Shown piece by piece: positions 54,196-63,503 of a stretch of DNA of 64,000 bases. Numbering within the stretch: the stretch's first letter is position 1; each line of letters opens with the position of its first letter. A model generated the notes under the pieces. It searched no databases. It was not told where the DNA came from and was given only the letters and a program-made list of their open reading frames with translations. The stretch spans positions 1 through 64,000 of the forward strand of contig NZ_JAKKFD010000077.1 of the NCBI RefSeq assembly GCF_022229005.1, in the 5' to 3' direction. The position numbers and the translations under genes were made by a program. The stretch is from Micromonospora trifolii. GTDB taxonomy: Bacteria; Actinomycetota; Actinomycetes; Mycobacteriales; Micromonosporaceae.

Positions 54196-55145
54196 GGCTT
54201 CTCCCCTCGGCTCAGGCGCTGGATCGGCAGCACACACGCCAGCACGAGCAGCATCAGTACGACAGCCAGCGCCGAGGCGAGCCCCACCTGCCGCTGCGAG
54301 AAGGCCAGCCGGTAGATCTCCAGGCCCGGCACCGTGGTCTGGAGGCCGGGGCCGCCACTGGTGGAGATGTAGACGATGTCGAAGCTCGCCAGAGCCGCGA
54401 TGATCGTCACGGTGAGGCAGACGCCGATCTCCTGACGCAGGCTGGGCAGGGTCACGGCGAGGAACTCACGGACCGGACCGGCACCGTCCAGGCGGGCGGC
54501 CTCGTACAGCGCCGGATCGATCTTGCTCATACCGGTGACCAGCAGGATCGTGCAGAGGCCGAGCAGGACCCAGGCCCCGATGACGCCGACGGCAGGCAAC
54601 GCCGTGTCGAAGTCACCGAGCCAGGCACGGGCGACCCCACCCAGCCCGACCGCCCGCAGTGCCTGGTTGACCAGACCGTTCGACGAGAGCAGCCAGCTCC
54701 ACGCGATGCCCGCCGCCACCAGGGGGATGACCTGCGGCATGAACAGGATGGTCCGGACGACGGTGCCGAACGCGCCGGTGGTGATCCGGCGAACCATGCT
54801 CGCCACCAACAGCCCGAGCGCGACGGGGATGAAGCTGAAGAAGACGATCAGAACGATCGCATTGCCGATGATCTTCAGCAGGTCGCTGTCGGTGAAGACG
54901 GTGAGGTAGTTGTCCAGTCCCACCCAGCGGGCCACCCCGATGCCGTTCCAGTCGTAGAGCGAGTACTGGAGCGTCAGGACGAGCGGGCGCAGGACGAACA
55001 CCGCGTACATCACCAGGGCGGGCAGGACGTACAACCAGCCGGTCCCGGCCGCGCGGGCCCACCGGAATCGGTGGGCCCGCGTGGGGGTGGGACGGGCGCG
55101 ACTGTCGTCGCGCCCGGTTGGTGCGCTGCCGAGGGCAGACGTCAT
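54192..55145 (-). CDS. Sugar ABC transporter permease, MalF-like (CUT1)
   Basis: A 317-residue permease with six main hydrophobic spans (the first at YVLPALVMYAVFVLRPLVLTL) and the EAA loop YEAARLDGAGPVREFLAVTLPSL. It overlaps the binding-protein stop by 4 nt and the next permease start by 4 nt. It forms the heterodimeric channel with the MalG-like protein. Substrate: a mono- or oligosaccharide taken by the linked binding protein. Confidence 0.92.
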   Translation of the reverse strand: MTSALGSAPTGRDDSRARPTPTRAHRFRWARAAGTGWLYVLPALVMYAVFVLRPLVLTLQYSLYDWNGIGVARWVGLDNYLTVFTDSDLLKIIGNAIVLIVFFSFIPVALGLLVASMVRRITTGAFGTVVRTILFMPQVIPLVAAGIAWSWLLSSNGLVNQALRAVGLGGVARAWLGDFDTALPAVGVIGAWVLLGLCTILLVTGMSKIDPALYEAARLDGAGPVREFLAVTLPSLRQEIGVCLTVTIIAALASFDIVYISTSGGPGLQTTVPGLEIYRLAFSQRQVGLASALAVVLMLLVLACVLPIQRLSRGEKP

Positions 55146-56497
55146 CGGGACAGTTCCTTCTGGTACTCGGCCTGGACCGCCTTCACGTACCCCTCGGGCG
55201 TCTGCTGGCCGGCGATCAGCTTCTGCATCTCCGGCGTGATGGCGGCGGCGAAGATGCCGCCGGTCGCGTTCGCTGTGAAGTCCACCGCGCCGTTCTCCGC
55301 GCCGAGCTGCTGCGACGCCTTCAGGGTCTCGGCCAGCACGGTGTTCGGGGCGGCGCTCGGCACCGGCAGGTCACTCGGGCCGCCGGGGCTGGAGCCACCG
55401 ACCGTCACCGAGATCTCGCGGGCCTTGGCGTTGGTGTGGACCCAGTTCAGGAAGTACGCGGCGGCGTCCGGGTTCTTGGCCTTGGCGGAGACGCCGAAGG
55501 TGTTGGGGGCGGACATCGCCACGTGCTTCCCGCCGGGAGACTCGGTGGGGAAGAGGAAGAAGCCCACGTTGCCGGGCATCGACTTGTCGAGGTTGGCCGA
55601 CTCCCAGTCGCCGTTGAACATGAACAGGCCGTTGCCCTTCTGGAACTCCCCCACCATGCCCGCGTAGTCCAGGGCGTTGGCGTCCTTGGTGAAGTAGCCG
55701 GCCTGGGCCCACTTCTGGATGGTCTGGGTGGCCTTCAGGGCGGCCGGGGTGTCGAACGTGGCCCCCGGTTTCTGGAAGATCCAGTCGGCGACCTGGGTCG
55801 GGTCGCCGAACTGGTTCTGCAGTGCCTGGTGCGGGAAGTTGATGCCCGCGGTGTTCTTGTTGAACTGCATGATCGGCTGGACCCCGCCGGTCTTCGCCTT
55901 GGCCAGCAGCTCCTCGAACTCGGCGACAGTGGCCGGCGGCTGGGTCATGCCGATCTGGCTGGCCAGCTTCTTGTTGTAGAAGACGCCGGTCACGCTGTAG
56001 CCGAGCCCCATCCCGTACAGCGAGCCGGTGCCCCGGGTGTTCTCGCCGACGCGCAGCTGCATGAGCTGCGAGGCGGGGAACTTGTCCCAGCCGTACGCGG
56101 TGAAGTACGGGTCGAGGTTCTTGAGCAGGTCGTCCTTGACCAGGTCGACCATGGTCGGGAGCCGGATGATGTCGGGCGAGTTGTCCGAGGCCATCACCCG
56201 GGGCGCGTTCTCCACGATCACCGTGAACTGGTCCTCGCGGATGTTGAACGTGACGTTCGAGTGCTGCTTGGAGAACTCGTCGGCCAACGCCTTGGCCAGC
56301 GGGAAGCCGGTCTCCGCGTACATCTCCAGTGTGACCGGGCCGGTGCCCAACTCCGTCTTGACGGCGGCATCGGACTTCTGGGTCGACGACCGGTCCTCGC
56401 CCGGCGCGCTACAGGCCGTCGCGGTCATCCCGACCGCGAGCAGCGACGCGAGGAGCACAGTTCTCCGTCGCGGAAACTTTGTCAGCAATTCTGCCAT
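55142..56497 (-). CDS. Sugar-binding lipoprotein (CUT1, SBP family 1)
   Basis: A 451-residue extracytoplasmic binding protein with signal peptide and lipobox MTATAC. The mature domain shows the SBP_bac_1 fold: TLEMYAETGFPLAKALADEFSKQHSNVTFNI and NGLFMFNGDWESANLD. The ATG at 56497 (MAELLTKFPRR) is chosen because AAGGAG lies 7 nt upstream; longer frames back to 56590 lack a comparable site. It is the first gene of the operon, behind the 27-bp promoter-operator block shared with the esterase gene and next to the divergent LacI regulator. Confidence 0.93.
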   Translation of the reverse strand: MAELLTKFPRRRTVLLASLLAVGMTATACSAPGEDRSSTQKSDAAVKTELGTGPVTLEMYAETGFPLAKALADEFSKQHSNVTFNIREDQFTVIVENAPRVMASDNSPDIIRLPTMVDLVKDDLLKNLDPYFTAYGWDKFPASQLMQLRVGENTRGTGSLYGMGLGYSVTGVFYNKKLASQIGMTQPPATVAEFEELLAKAKTGGVQPIMQFNKNTAGINFPHQALQNQFGDPTQVADWIFQKPGATFDTPAALKATQTIQKWAQAGYFTKDANALDYAGMVGEFQKGNGLFMFNGDWESANLDKSMPGNVGFFLFPTESPGGKHVAMSAPNTFGVSAKAKNPDAAAYFLNWVHTNAKAREISVTVGGSSPGGPSDLPVPSAAPNTVLAETLKASQQLGAENGAVDFTANATGGIFAAAITPEMQKLIAGQQTPEGYVKAVQAEYQKELSR

Positions 56498-56686
56498 TTC
56501 ATGACTCCTTGACATCTCCACGCGTCCCGCGACCCATGGCCGCGCGACGGCTCCACCGGGACCACCGCGACCGGGTGGCCGCCACGACACGTACGCCGTG
56601 ACCTGTCCCCCGGGCGCAGCACCCGTACCGTCAGCAGAAAAGAACCCGGCACGGCCACCGAAGGCGCCTCTGGATGCACCAGAAGT

Positions 56687-56737
56687 GGTCGCTAAACTGA
56701 TTTAGCAGAGCATGCGCGCGGCACGGGAAGCTGTCAA
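56687..56737 (-). promoter_or_regulatory. Promoter and LacI operator of the CUT1 sugar operon
   Basis: On the minus strand, TTGACA (56737-56732), 17 bp, CATGCT (56714-56709), then the operator GCTAAATCAGTTTAGC (56706-56691). The 27 bp 56713-56687 are identical to 43638-43664. The site lies 194 bp upstream of the binding-protein ATG and 165 bp from the divergent LacI gene, so both could be controlled. The stretch 56498-56870 holds no gene. Confidence 0.8.
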
Positions 56738-56870
56738 GGACAACTTGGCAACGGTGCGGAAACGTCGGGGTTCACACCACGCCGACGTGACCGGCGCTCG
56801 ATCCCGGCCGGCGACGCATCATGATGGGCGGGAGCGGCGCCTGTGGCACCGCGCCTGATTCGGAGGACTG

Positions 56871-57896
56871 ATGGGCCGCAACAGAGCAACACTCGCCGAC
56901 GTCGCGCAGAGAGCCGGGCTGTCCAAGACCGCCGCGTCGATGGTGCTCAACGGCAGGGAGGGCACCCGGCTCTCGGCCGAGGCGCACCAGCGGGTGTTCG
57001 CCGCCGCCGAGGAACTCGGCTACCGGCCCAACCTCGCCGCGCGCAGCCTGCGCACCCGCAAGACGGCCACCATCGCGTTCGTCTCCGACATCGTGGCCAC
57101 CACCCGGTTCGCCGGCGACCTCATCCGCGGCGCCCTCGACGCGGCCCGCGAACGGGACCACGTCCTGCTCATCACCGAGACGCAGGGCGACGCCACCTTC
57201 GAGCAGTACGCCATCGAGGCCGTCCTGGACCGGCAGGTCGACGGAGTGATCTACGCGGCGATGGCGACGCGACGGCTGACGGTGCCCGCGGCCATCCTCG
57301 GCGGCCCGGTGGTGCTGCTCAACGCCACCAGCCCCGACGGCCTGCCCAGCGTGGTCCCCGACGACGAGGGAGCCGGCCGCTCCGTCGCCACCGCCCTGCT
57401 GGAGCTTGGCCACCGCGACGCGATAGCGCTCATCGGTCGCAACCGACTCAAGGAGGACGACCCGGAGGTCTCGCTCGCCGCCAGCGCCCGCCTGCACGGC
57501 ATCCGGCAGACGCTGGACGAGGCGAAGGTCGGCCTCCTGGCCGAGTGTTTCTGCACCGAATGGTTGCCCGAGCACGGGTACGCCGCCATGCGCAGCCTGC
57601 TGGGCAAGCCGAAGCGACCCAGCGCGATCATCTGCATGAACGACCGGTTGGCCTTCGGCGCCTACCAGGCGCTCGGCGAGGCGGGGCTGACCGTCCCGGA
57701 GGACATCTCGGTCATCTCGTTCGACGACGACCCGATCGCCGCCTGGTTGCGTCCGAGCCTGGCCACCACGGCGCTACCGCACGAGCAGATGGGGCGGCGA
57801 GCCGTCGAGCTGCTCCTGGACGGGGGCGCCGCCGAACCCGCGCTCGTTCCGATGCCCCTGCGCCGACGCCGGTCCCTCGCGCCTCCGGCCGGCTGA
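56871..57896 (+). CDS. LacI-family transcriptional regulator
   Basis: A 341-residue repressor. The N-terminal HTH is LADVAQRAGLSKTAASMVLNGREGTRLSAEAHQRV (about residues 8-42) with the hinge helix GYRPNLAARSLRTRKT. The rest is a periplasmic-binding-like effector domain (IAFVSDIVATTRFAGDLIRGALDAA). GGAGG lies 4-5 nt before the ATG. It lies between the CUT1 operon and the GH32-like gene, both with GCTAAA-N4-TTTAGC operators, and is the obvious binder of that motif. The inducer is probably a sugar carried by the transporter. Confidence 0.94.
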   Translation: MGRNRATLADVAQRAGLSKTAASMVLNGREGTRLSAEAHQRVFAAAEELGYRPNLAARSLRTRKTATIAFVSDIVATTRFAGDLIRGALDAARERDHVLLITETQGDATFEQYAIEAVLDRQVDGVIYAAMATRRLTVPAAILGGPVVLLNATSPDGLPSVVPDDEGAGRSVATALLELGHRDAIALIGRNRLKEDDPEVSLAASARLHGIRQTLDEAKVGLLAECFCTEWLPEHGYAAMRSLLGKPKRPSAIICMNDRLAFGAYQALGEAGLTVPEDISVISFDDDPIAAWLRPSLATTALPHEQMGRRAVELLLDGGAAEPALVPMPLRRRRSLAPPAG

Positions 57897-57940
57897 CCAC
57901 CGGCCCTTCGACCCGTGTCGCCGGGTTGGTGTCGACCGAC

Positions 57941-57964
57941 GCTAAAACGGTTTAGTGCTAGGTT
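57941..57964 (+). promoter_or_regulatory. LacI operator and leaderless promoter of the GH32-like gene
   Basis: GCTAAAACGGTTTAGT (57941-57956) matches the GCTAAA-N4-TTTAGC operator with one change. TAGGTT (57959-57964) lies 7 nt before the ATG at 57972, a spacing that puts the transcription start at the initiation codon. There is no Shine-Dalgarno sequence. The operator precludes an upstream start at 57915. Confidence 0.6.
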
Positions 57965-57971
57965 TCCGACC

Positions 57972-58910
57972 ATGCTTCGTCTACCCGACCACTGGGTGTG
58001 GGACAGCTGGTACGCGCGGGACGACAACGGCCTCTGGCACGTGTTCTTCCTGCGCGCGTCCCGCGCCCTGCACGACCCGCACCGCCGCCACCGCCGGGCC
58101 ACGATCGGCCACGCCGTCTCGACGGACCTGCGCTCGTGGCGCCTGGTCGCCGACGCCGTGGTCCCCGCCGACGCGCCGAGCTGGGACGACCTGGCGACCT
58201 GGACGGGCTGCACAGTCCACGGGCCGGATGGACGGTGGTACCTCTTCTACACCGGGGTCGGCCGTGCGGAGGACGGTCTCGTCCAGCGCATCGGGCTGGC
58301 TGTCTCCGACGACCTCATGACCTGGCACCGGCACGGCACCGAACCGATCGTCCAGGCCGACCCCACCTGGTACGAGCTGCTGGACAAGGATCTGTGGTAC
58401 GAGCAGGCATGGCGCGACCCGTGGGTGTTCCCCGACCCCGACGGCGAGGGTTGGCACATGCTCATCACCGCCCGCGCCAACACCGGTCCGGCGAACACCC
58501 GTGGCGTCGTCGGGCACGCCACCTCCACCGACCTCGTCACCTGGACCGTCGCGCCGCCGCTGTCGACGCCGGCCGGCTTCGGTCACCTGGAGGTGCCCCA
58601 GGTCGCGGTCCTCGACGGGCAGCCGCTGCTGCTCTTCTCCACCGAGGCCACCGGCAGCGCTCGGCGCGACGACCACCGGATCTGGGTGGCGACCGGCGAG
58701 ACCACGGTGGGGCCGTGGGACATCGCGTCCGCCCAACCATTCGCCCACCCGCACCTGTACGCGCCCCGGCTGGTCCCCGGACCCGCCGACGACTGGTCCC
58801 TCATCGGCTTCCTCGACCACGTCGACGAGACGTTCGTCGGGGAACTCACCGATCCCATCCCGGTCCGCTACTGCTCCTCGACCGGGCTGACAGCTGTCGA
58901 AGGGCCGTAA
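57972..58910 (+). CDS. Cytoplasmic GH32-like (clan GH-J) glycosidase
   Basis: A 312-residue beta-propeller hydrolase without a signal peptide. Three acidic motifs of the GH32/GH68 clan can be aligned: Asp11 in HWVWDSW at the N-terminus (nucleophile position), Arg148-Asp149-Pro150 in AWRDPWVF (transition-state stabiliser) and Glu207 in HLEVPQ (acid/base). The length is short for GH32, lacking the C-terminal beta sandwich. It probably cleaves fructosyl or related furanosyl bonds in imported oligosaccharides. GH43 is the main alternative, since the folds are alike. It is controlled by the adjacent LacI regulator. Confidence 0.75.
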   Translation: MLRLPDHWVWDSWYARDDNGLWHVFFLRASRALHDPHRRHRRATIGHAVSTDLRSWRLVADAVVPADAPSWDDLATWTGCTVHGPDGRWYLFYTGVGRAEDGLVQRIGLAVSDDLMTWHRHGTEPIVQADPTWYELLDKDLWYEQAWRDPWVFPDPDGEGWHMLITARANTGPANTRGVVGHATSTDLVTWTVAPPLSTPAGFGHLEVPQVAVLDGQPLLLFSTEATGSARRDDHRIWVATGETTVGPWDIASAQPFAHPHLYAPRLVPGPADDWSLIGFLDHVDETFVGELTDPIPVRYCSSTGLTAVEGP

Positions 58911-58917
58911 CCGGACA

Positions 58918-58952
58918 GGTCCGGGCCGAGGCGTCTCGCCCCGACCCGGACC
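58918..58952. terminator. Bidirectional terminator between convergent genes
   Basis: GGTCCGGG (58918-58925) pairs with CCCGGACC (58945-58952), and pairing continues inward (GGCG with CGCC) around a 3-nt loop with two mismatches. It lies between the GH32-like and beta-helix gene stops. Confidence 0.75.
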
Positions 58953-58973
58953 CGCCGGTGTCCGGCTGCTAGC

Positions 58974-61367
58974 TCAGCTGCGCAACTGCCACTGCTGGTT
59001 GGTGCCGCCGCTGCAGGACCAGAGGATCAACTTCGTGCCGTTCGCCGTCGCGGCACCGTTGGCGTCGAGGCAGAGACCCGACTGCACGCCCGTGATCGTG
59101 CCGTTGGAGTTGACGTTCCACTGCTGGTTGACACCACCGTTGCAGTCCCAGATCACCACCTTCGTGCCGTTGACGGTGCCCTGGCCGGAGGCGTCCAGGC
59201 ACTTGGTGCCGTAGACCATGAGTTGCCGGCTGGCGGTGTGGGTCCACCGCTGGTTGGCGACGTTACTGATGCAGTCCCAGATCTGGGCCTGCGTGCCGTT
59301 GGTAGTGCTGGAGTTACCGATCTCGGCACAGCGGCCCGACTGGACACCCACGATCTGCACGTTCGTCGGGTTGGTGCTGCCACCGCTCTGCACGCCGGCC
59401 GTGTTGATCACCGTTTGCGCACCCGACGGCCAGTTGCCGTTGCTGACCGTGACGTTGCCGTTGACGACGTTGCCGCGGTCACCGTTCGTCACGTTCGTGC
59501 CGCTGCTGGTCGACCAGTTGTTGGTGACCGTGAAGTTGCCCATGTTCTCGGCGTAGTAGTAGTTGGCGGTGGCCCAGGTGCCGGTGGAGGAGAACACGTT
59601 GTTGCGGGCGGTGTAGTAGCGCGAGCCCTCGTCGAAGTACAGCCCGAACCAGCCGTTGGTACGCAGGCAGTAGTTCTCGGCGATCAACCCGCCCGGGTTC
59701 GCCGACAACGAGTAGATGCACCCGCCGTCGGTCATCTGCTGCATGACGTCGTGCACGTAGTTGCCGATGACCTGGTTGTTGGCCGCGGTGGTCGCCGTGG
59801 AATACCGCGGCTGGTAGTTGTACAGGCCACGGTTGGCGTAGTGCTGGCTGCCGCCGGCGTCGTTGGCGCCCCAGCCGTAGCCGACCGACAGGCCGGTGTA
59901 CGGCATGTTGTAGACCTCGTTGTGCGAGACCAGCGACGTGTTCACGTAGGTCGTCAGGATCGAGACGACGCCCCGGTACTCCAGACCGAGATCGTGCACC
60001 TTGTTGTTGCTGATGGTGACGTTGCGGTTGACCATCCGCTGGTCGCTGGGGTGGTGGGCGTCGGCGCGCACGCCGCCCACCACGATGCCACCGGCGGAGT
60101 TACGGGCGATCTCGGAGCGGGTGACGGTGATGTTGTTGGCCCCCAGGCCGACGCCGCTGGCGTGGGCGTTGGCGTCGTTGCCGATGCCGATGGCCGTCTG
60201 CCCGAGGTTGACGAACTGGGAGTCGCTGAAGCTGATGGTGTTGGCGGCGGAGACCTGCACCGCGGCCGGCATCTGGGCCCAGCTCGGGCGAGTGGCCTCG
60301 AACAGCTGGCAACCCTCCTGGCAGGAGGTCAGCGCGTCCGACGGGCGGGCCCAGGAACCGACGATGTGCGCGCCGGTCTGCTGGTCGGCGAAGCCGTTGC
60401 TGCTGCTCGGGCCGAGCCAGCTGGTGCCGGTGAAGGTGATGCCGCTGAACGAGATGTGGTGCGCGGGCGCGTCGTAGGTGCCGCCGACGTTGACCAGGGA
60501 CTGCATCTGCGGCAGCTCCACGCTGACCGAGCTCATGTTCTGTCCGCTGAGCGGAATGTAGTTGAGCTGGCCGTTACTCGGGTTGAGATACCACTCCCCC
60601 GCCGAGTCCAGGAACTCGTACGCGTTGGCCAGGTAGAACGGGCCCGCGCGGTGCGGACGGGACAGCGTGTCGAAGCCGAAGGTGTTGTTGTTCCACGCCG
60701 GCTGCTGCATCGTCAGGAAGTTTCCGCTGATGCTCTGCACCGGCGAGTACCGGTCGGTGAACGAGCCGACGCTCTCCACCTCGACCCGGTTCTGGTTGCC
60801 GAGGTTGTTGAGGTAGCTGAGCGCGCCGTTGGTGAACCGCATGCCGGACGTGGTGAAGGTGAAGTCGGAGCGGTTCACGGCGGTGCGTGCCCGGGTGGCG
60901 ACGGCCCCGTTGACGTAGAGCTGACGGGAGTCGAGCCCGGCGCCGACGTTGGCCCGCCAGATGTTCTTGCCGGAGTCGACGAGCGACCAACCGGTGACCG
61001 CCCGGGCGCCGGTGATCGTCGGACGTGCGCCGGAGGCCGCCCGCCAGATCACCTGATAGCCGTTGTTGCCCGAGTCGGCCGCGGTGAACCGCAGCGGCGA
61101 CGAGAGACGGTACGCGCCGTTGGCCAACTCGACGACGATGTCACCGGACATCGCGCTGTTGATCGCCCGCACCGCGGTCTGCGCGGCGGTCAGCGAACAC
61201 GGTTGGCTGGCGGAACACGCGGTACCGGTGCCGGAGGGCGACGCGTAGAGGGTGGTGGTGGCCGCGAGGGCCGGTGACGCCGAGGCGGTTACCGCGACCA
61301 GGGCGGTCACCGCTGTCGCGGCGGCGCCGGCCAGCAGTCGGCGCAGCGGCGAAAGGGACGAGGACAC
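58974..61367 (-). CDS. Secreted right-handed beta-helix protein with C-terminal RICIN domain
   Basis: About 797 residues from a GTG at 61367, which follows AGGAG and directly precedes a signal peptide (SSSLSPLRRLLAGAAATAV...). The central part (about 40-660) is a parallel beta-helix with many Asn-rich turns (NNKVHDLGLEYRGV, NYVHDVMQQMTDGGCIY), as in right-handed beta-helix polysaccharide lyases or hydrolases. The C-terminus is a CBM13 trefoil with three repeats ending NQRW, NQQW and NQQW. An ATG at 61451 overlaps the upstream epimerase stop (ATGA) and could be the start, giving a longer leader. Substrate: probably a plant polymer. Confidence 0.85.
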   Translation of the reverse strand: MSSSLSPLRRLLAGAAATAVTALVAVTASASPALAATTTLYASPSGTGTACSASQPCSLTAAQTAVRAINSAMSGDIVVELANGAYRLSSPLRFTAADSGNNGYQVIWRAASGARPTITGARAVTGWSLVDSGKNIWRANVGAGLDSRQLYVNGAVATRARTAVNRSDFTFTTSGMRFTNGALSYLNNLGNQNRVEVESVGSFTDRYSPVQSISGNFLTMQQPAWNNNTFGFDTLSRPHRAGPFYLANAYEFLDSAGEWYLNPSNGQLNYIPLSGQNMSSVSVELPQMQSLVNVGGTYDAPAHHISFSGITFTGTSWLGPSSSNGFADQQTGAHIVGSWARPSDALTSCQEGCQLFEATRPSWAQMPAAVQVSAANTISFSDSQFVNLGQTAIGIGNDANAHASGVGLGANNITVTRSEIARNSAGGIVVGGVRADAHHPSDQRMVNRNVTISNNKVHDLGLEYRGVVSILTTYVNTSLVSHNEVYNMPYTGLSVGYGWGANDAGGSQHYANRGLYNYQPRYSTATTAANNQVIGNYVHDVMQQMTDGGCIYSLSANPGGLIAENYCLRTNGWFGLYFDEGSRYYTARNNVFSSTGTWATANYYYAENMGNFTVTNNWSTSSGTNVTNGDRGNVVNGNVTVSNGNWPSGAQTVINTAGVQSGGSTNPTNVQIVGVQSGRCAEIGNSSTTNGTQAQIWDCISNVANQRWTHTASRQLMVYGTKCLDASGQGTVNGTKVVIWDCNGGVNQQWNVNSNGTITGVQSGLCLDANGAATANGTKLILWSCSGGTNQQWQLRS

Positions 61368-61447
61368 GGGACGGTGCTCCTGACGTGAGTTCGGGGTGGG
61401 GGTGGTGGGACGGCCTCGACCAGCGCGGGGGTGGCGGGTCGGGGCGG

Positions 61448-62299
61448 TCATCCGAGGATCTCCCGGAGATAGCGCAGGCCGTCCGTGGCGAGACGGTCCT
61501 GCGAGGGGGCCAATGGACGCCAGATCGCCGCGGCGGTGGCGATGGCGTCGTTCTCCGCCGTGAACGACTCGATGCAGATCGCGCCCTGGTAGCCGGTGTC
61601 CCGCAGGACGGCGAAGAAGCGGGGCCAGTCGAAGTGGTCAGCACCGGGAGCGCCCCGGTTGGTGCCGCTGACCTGCACGTGCTTGATGTGCCGGCCCGCG
61701 ACGGCGAGAGCCGCGTAGGGGTCGGCCTCCTCGATGTTCATGTGGTAGGTATCGATCATGATGCCGACGTTCGGCGGGAGCCCGTCGATCAACTCGACCG
61801 TCTGCTCGATCGTGTTGACGACGCTCGTCTCGTAGCGGTTCAACGCCTCGACACCGATGCTCACGCCCACCTCGCCGGCCTGCTCGGCGACCGGCGCCAG
61901 GGCCCGCCGGAAATCCGCGTAGCAGGCCGCGCGAGCCGCCGGCGACATCCGCCAGGTACGGCCGACCGAGGCGTACGCGGGACCGCCGACGCATCCAGCG
62001 CCGACGGCCGCCGCGCTCGCCACGCAGCCCATGAGGTACGCCACCGTCGACTCGACGACCGCTGGTGGTGCGTCGACCAGTTCCCGCCCCGGCGGGGTGA
62101 CCGCGCAGACTCCGGCGGCGACGAGGCCGTGCGCCGCCAACAGGTCCCGGGTCCGGATCGGGTCCCAGTCGCCGGGCTGCTCGATCGGCAACTCGACAGC
62201 GTCGAAGCCGAACGCGGCGATCCGCGGGATCAGCTCGGCCAGGGCCTTGTCGTCGACCGGCGAGGCCCAGACCCAGGGGTTGACGCCGATGGCGTACAT
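61448..62299 (-). CDS. Sugar 3-epimerase/isomerase, TIM-barrel (DTE/psicose epimerase-like)
   Basis: A 283-residue xylose-isomerase-like barrel. The metal ligands of the D-tagatose/D-psicose 3-epimerase group are visible: Glu in GVEALNRYET, Asp in MIDTYHMNIEEADPY, His in HIKHVQVSGTNRG and Glu in ICIESFT. It interconverts ketoses such as ribulose, tagatose or psicose, or an analogous sugar. It is 6 nt downstream of a sugar-binding protein gene and upstream of the beta-helix gene, so it belongs to a sugar import and catabolism operon. Confidence 0.88.
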   Translation of the reverse strand: MYAIGVNPWVWASPVDDKALAELIPRIAAFGFDAVELPIEQPGDWDPIRTRDLLAAHGLVAAGVCAVTPPGRELVDAPPAVVESTVAYLMGCVASAAAVGAGCVGGPAYASVGRTWRMSPAARAACYADFRRALAPVAEQAGEVGVSIGVEALNRYETSVVNTIEQTVELIDGLPPNVGIMIDTYHMNIEEADPYAALAVAGRHIKHVQVSGTNRGAPGADHFDWPRFFAVLRDTGYQGAICIESFTAENDAIATAAAIWRPLAPSQDRLATDGLRYLREILG

Positions 62300-62305
62300 C
62301 GGACC

Positions 62306-63490
62306 CTACTTCCAGCGCTGCGGGTAACCGGGCAGGTCGGTGCAGCCGCACATCGCGTAGTGCAGCGGCGGCATACCCGCGTCGAGGTACTGGTCCAGGT
62401 TGTCCTGGGTGACGGTCGGCTGCGGCAGCTTCCACGGGCTGGACACCTGCTGGCCGTCGAGGATCTGCAGCGCCGCGATGATCGGCGTACGCCACTGGTA
62501 GGTGGGGTAGGTCGGCGCGATCGCGGTGAGCTTCTTGTCCTTCCAGATCTTCAGGAAGTCGAGTTGGTCCTCACCGTTCATCGGCGGAACGGGCTTGCCC
62601 GCGTCCTGGAACGCCTCGACCGCCGCGACGGCCACCGCTCCGGCGTCCATCCAGACCCCGTCGATGGTGCCGTACCGCTGGATGTAGTCGTCGACGATCT
62701 TCTTGGTCTTGGCCGGGTCACCATCGGTGAACTCGACACCGACGACGTCGACCTTCGCCTTGTCGAACGCCACCTTCGCCGCCGACCAGCGGGTCTCCAG
62801 GACGTCGACGCCGGGCAGGATCCGCAGAGCGAGGACCTTGCCGCCGGGCTTCATCTTCTGGCTGACGAACTCGGCCCCGACGTGGCCGAACCCGTAACCA
62901 CCGATGGGGTTGATGAACGTCACCGGGCACTTCGTGTTGACACCACGGTCGAAGACGACGACCGGCAGCCCGGCCTTGCACGCCGCCTCGACCGCCGGGG
63001 TGAGCGTGGCGGTGGTGTTCGGCGAGACGATGAGCGCGTCGCAGCCCTTGCCGAGCAGATCGTTGATGTCCGCGATCTGCTTCTGGTCCTTGCCCTCGGC
63101 GTCGACGTGCACGAACTCCTTGATGCGGCTCTTCTGCGCCTCGACCTCGGCCTGCATGGTCTTGAACCCGACCTGCCGCCAGGGGTTGTTCAGGGCCGCG
63201 TTCGAGAAGCAGATCTTGTGGGGGCCGTTCTTCTTGAACTTGGCGGTGTCAACCATCGTCGGGTTGAGCACCTGCTCCCACGGCTTGTCGGCCGGGCCTG
63301 TCGGTGCCGCGTCGAGCAGCGCCAACTCGGCGTCGTAGTCGGCCTGCACGAAGAACTTCGACTGGTCCCCGGTGCCGGACCCAGTGGCGGCGGAGGCACT
63401 TCCCGACGGGCTCGCGGCCGGCTCGTCGGTGGCACAGGCGGCGAGGGACAGCAGGGTGACGGCGGCAATGGCCGCCATGGAACGTCGCAC
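62306..63490 (-). CDS. Sugar-binding lipoprotein (ribose-type)
   Basis: A 394-residue binding protein with signal peptide and lipobox LAAC near residues 17-20, a Ser/Ala/Gly linker, and a Peripla_BP_4 fold (KICFSNAALNNPWRQVGFKTMQAEVEA, ALIVSPNTTATLTPAVEAACKAGLPVVVFDRGV). The protein is longer than RbsB, with an added N-terminal segment of about 50 residues and a Cys-containing C-terminal tail (AMCGCTDLPG). The GTG start follows AGGGGA. It is downstream of the RbsC-like permease and upstream of the epimerase. Confidence 0.9.
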   Translation of the reverse strand: MRRSMAAIAAVTLLSLAACATDEPAASPSGSASAATGSGTGDQSKFFVQADYDAELALLDAAPTGPADKPWEQVLNPTMVDTAKFKKNGPHKICFSNAALNNPWRQVGFKTMQAEVEAQKSRIKEFVHVDAEGKDQKQIADINDLLGKGCDALIVSPNTTATLTPAVEAACKAGLPVVVFDRGVNTKCPVTFINPIGGYGFGHVGAEFVSQKMKPGGKVLALRILPGVDVLETRWSAAKVAFDKAKVDVVGVEFTDGDPAKTKKIVDDYIQRYGTIDGVWMDAGAVAVAAVEAFQDAGKPVPPMNGEDQLDFLKIWKDKKLTAIAPTYPTYQWRTPIIAALQILDGQQVSSPWKLPQPTVTQDNLDQYLDAGMPPLHYAMCGCTDLPGYPQRWK

Positions 63491-63503
63491 TATGGTTTCC
63501 CCT

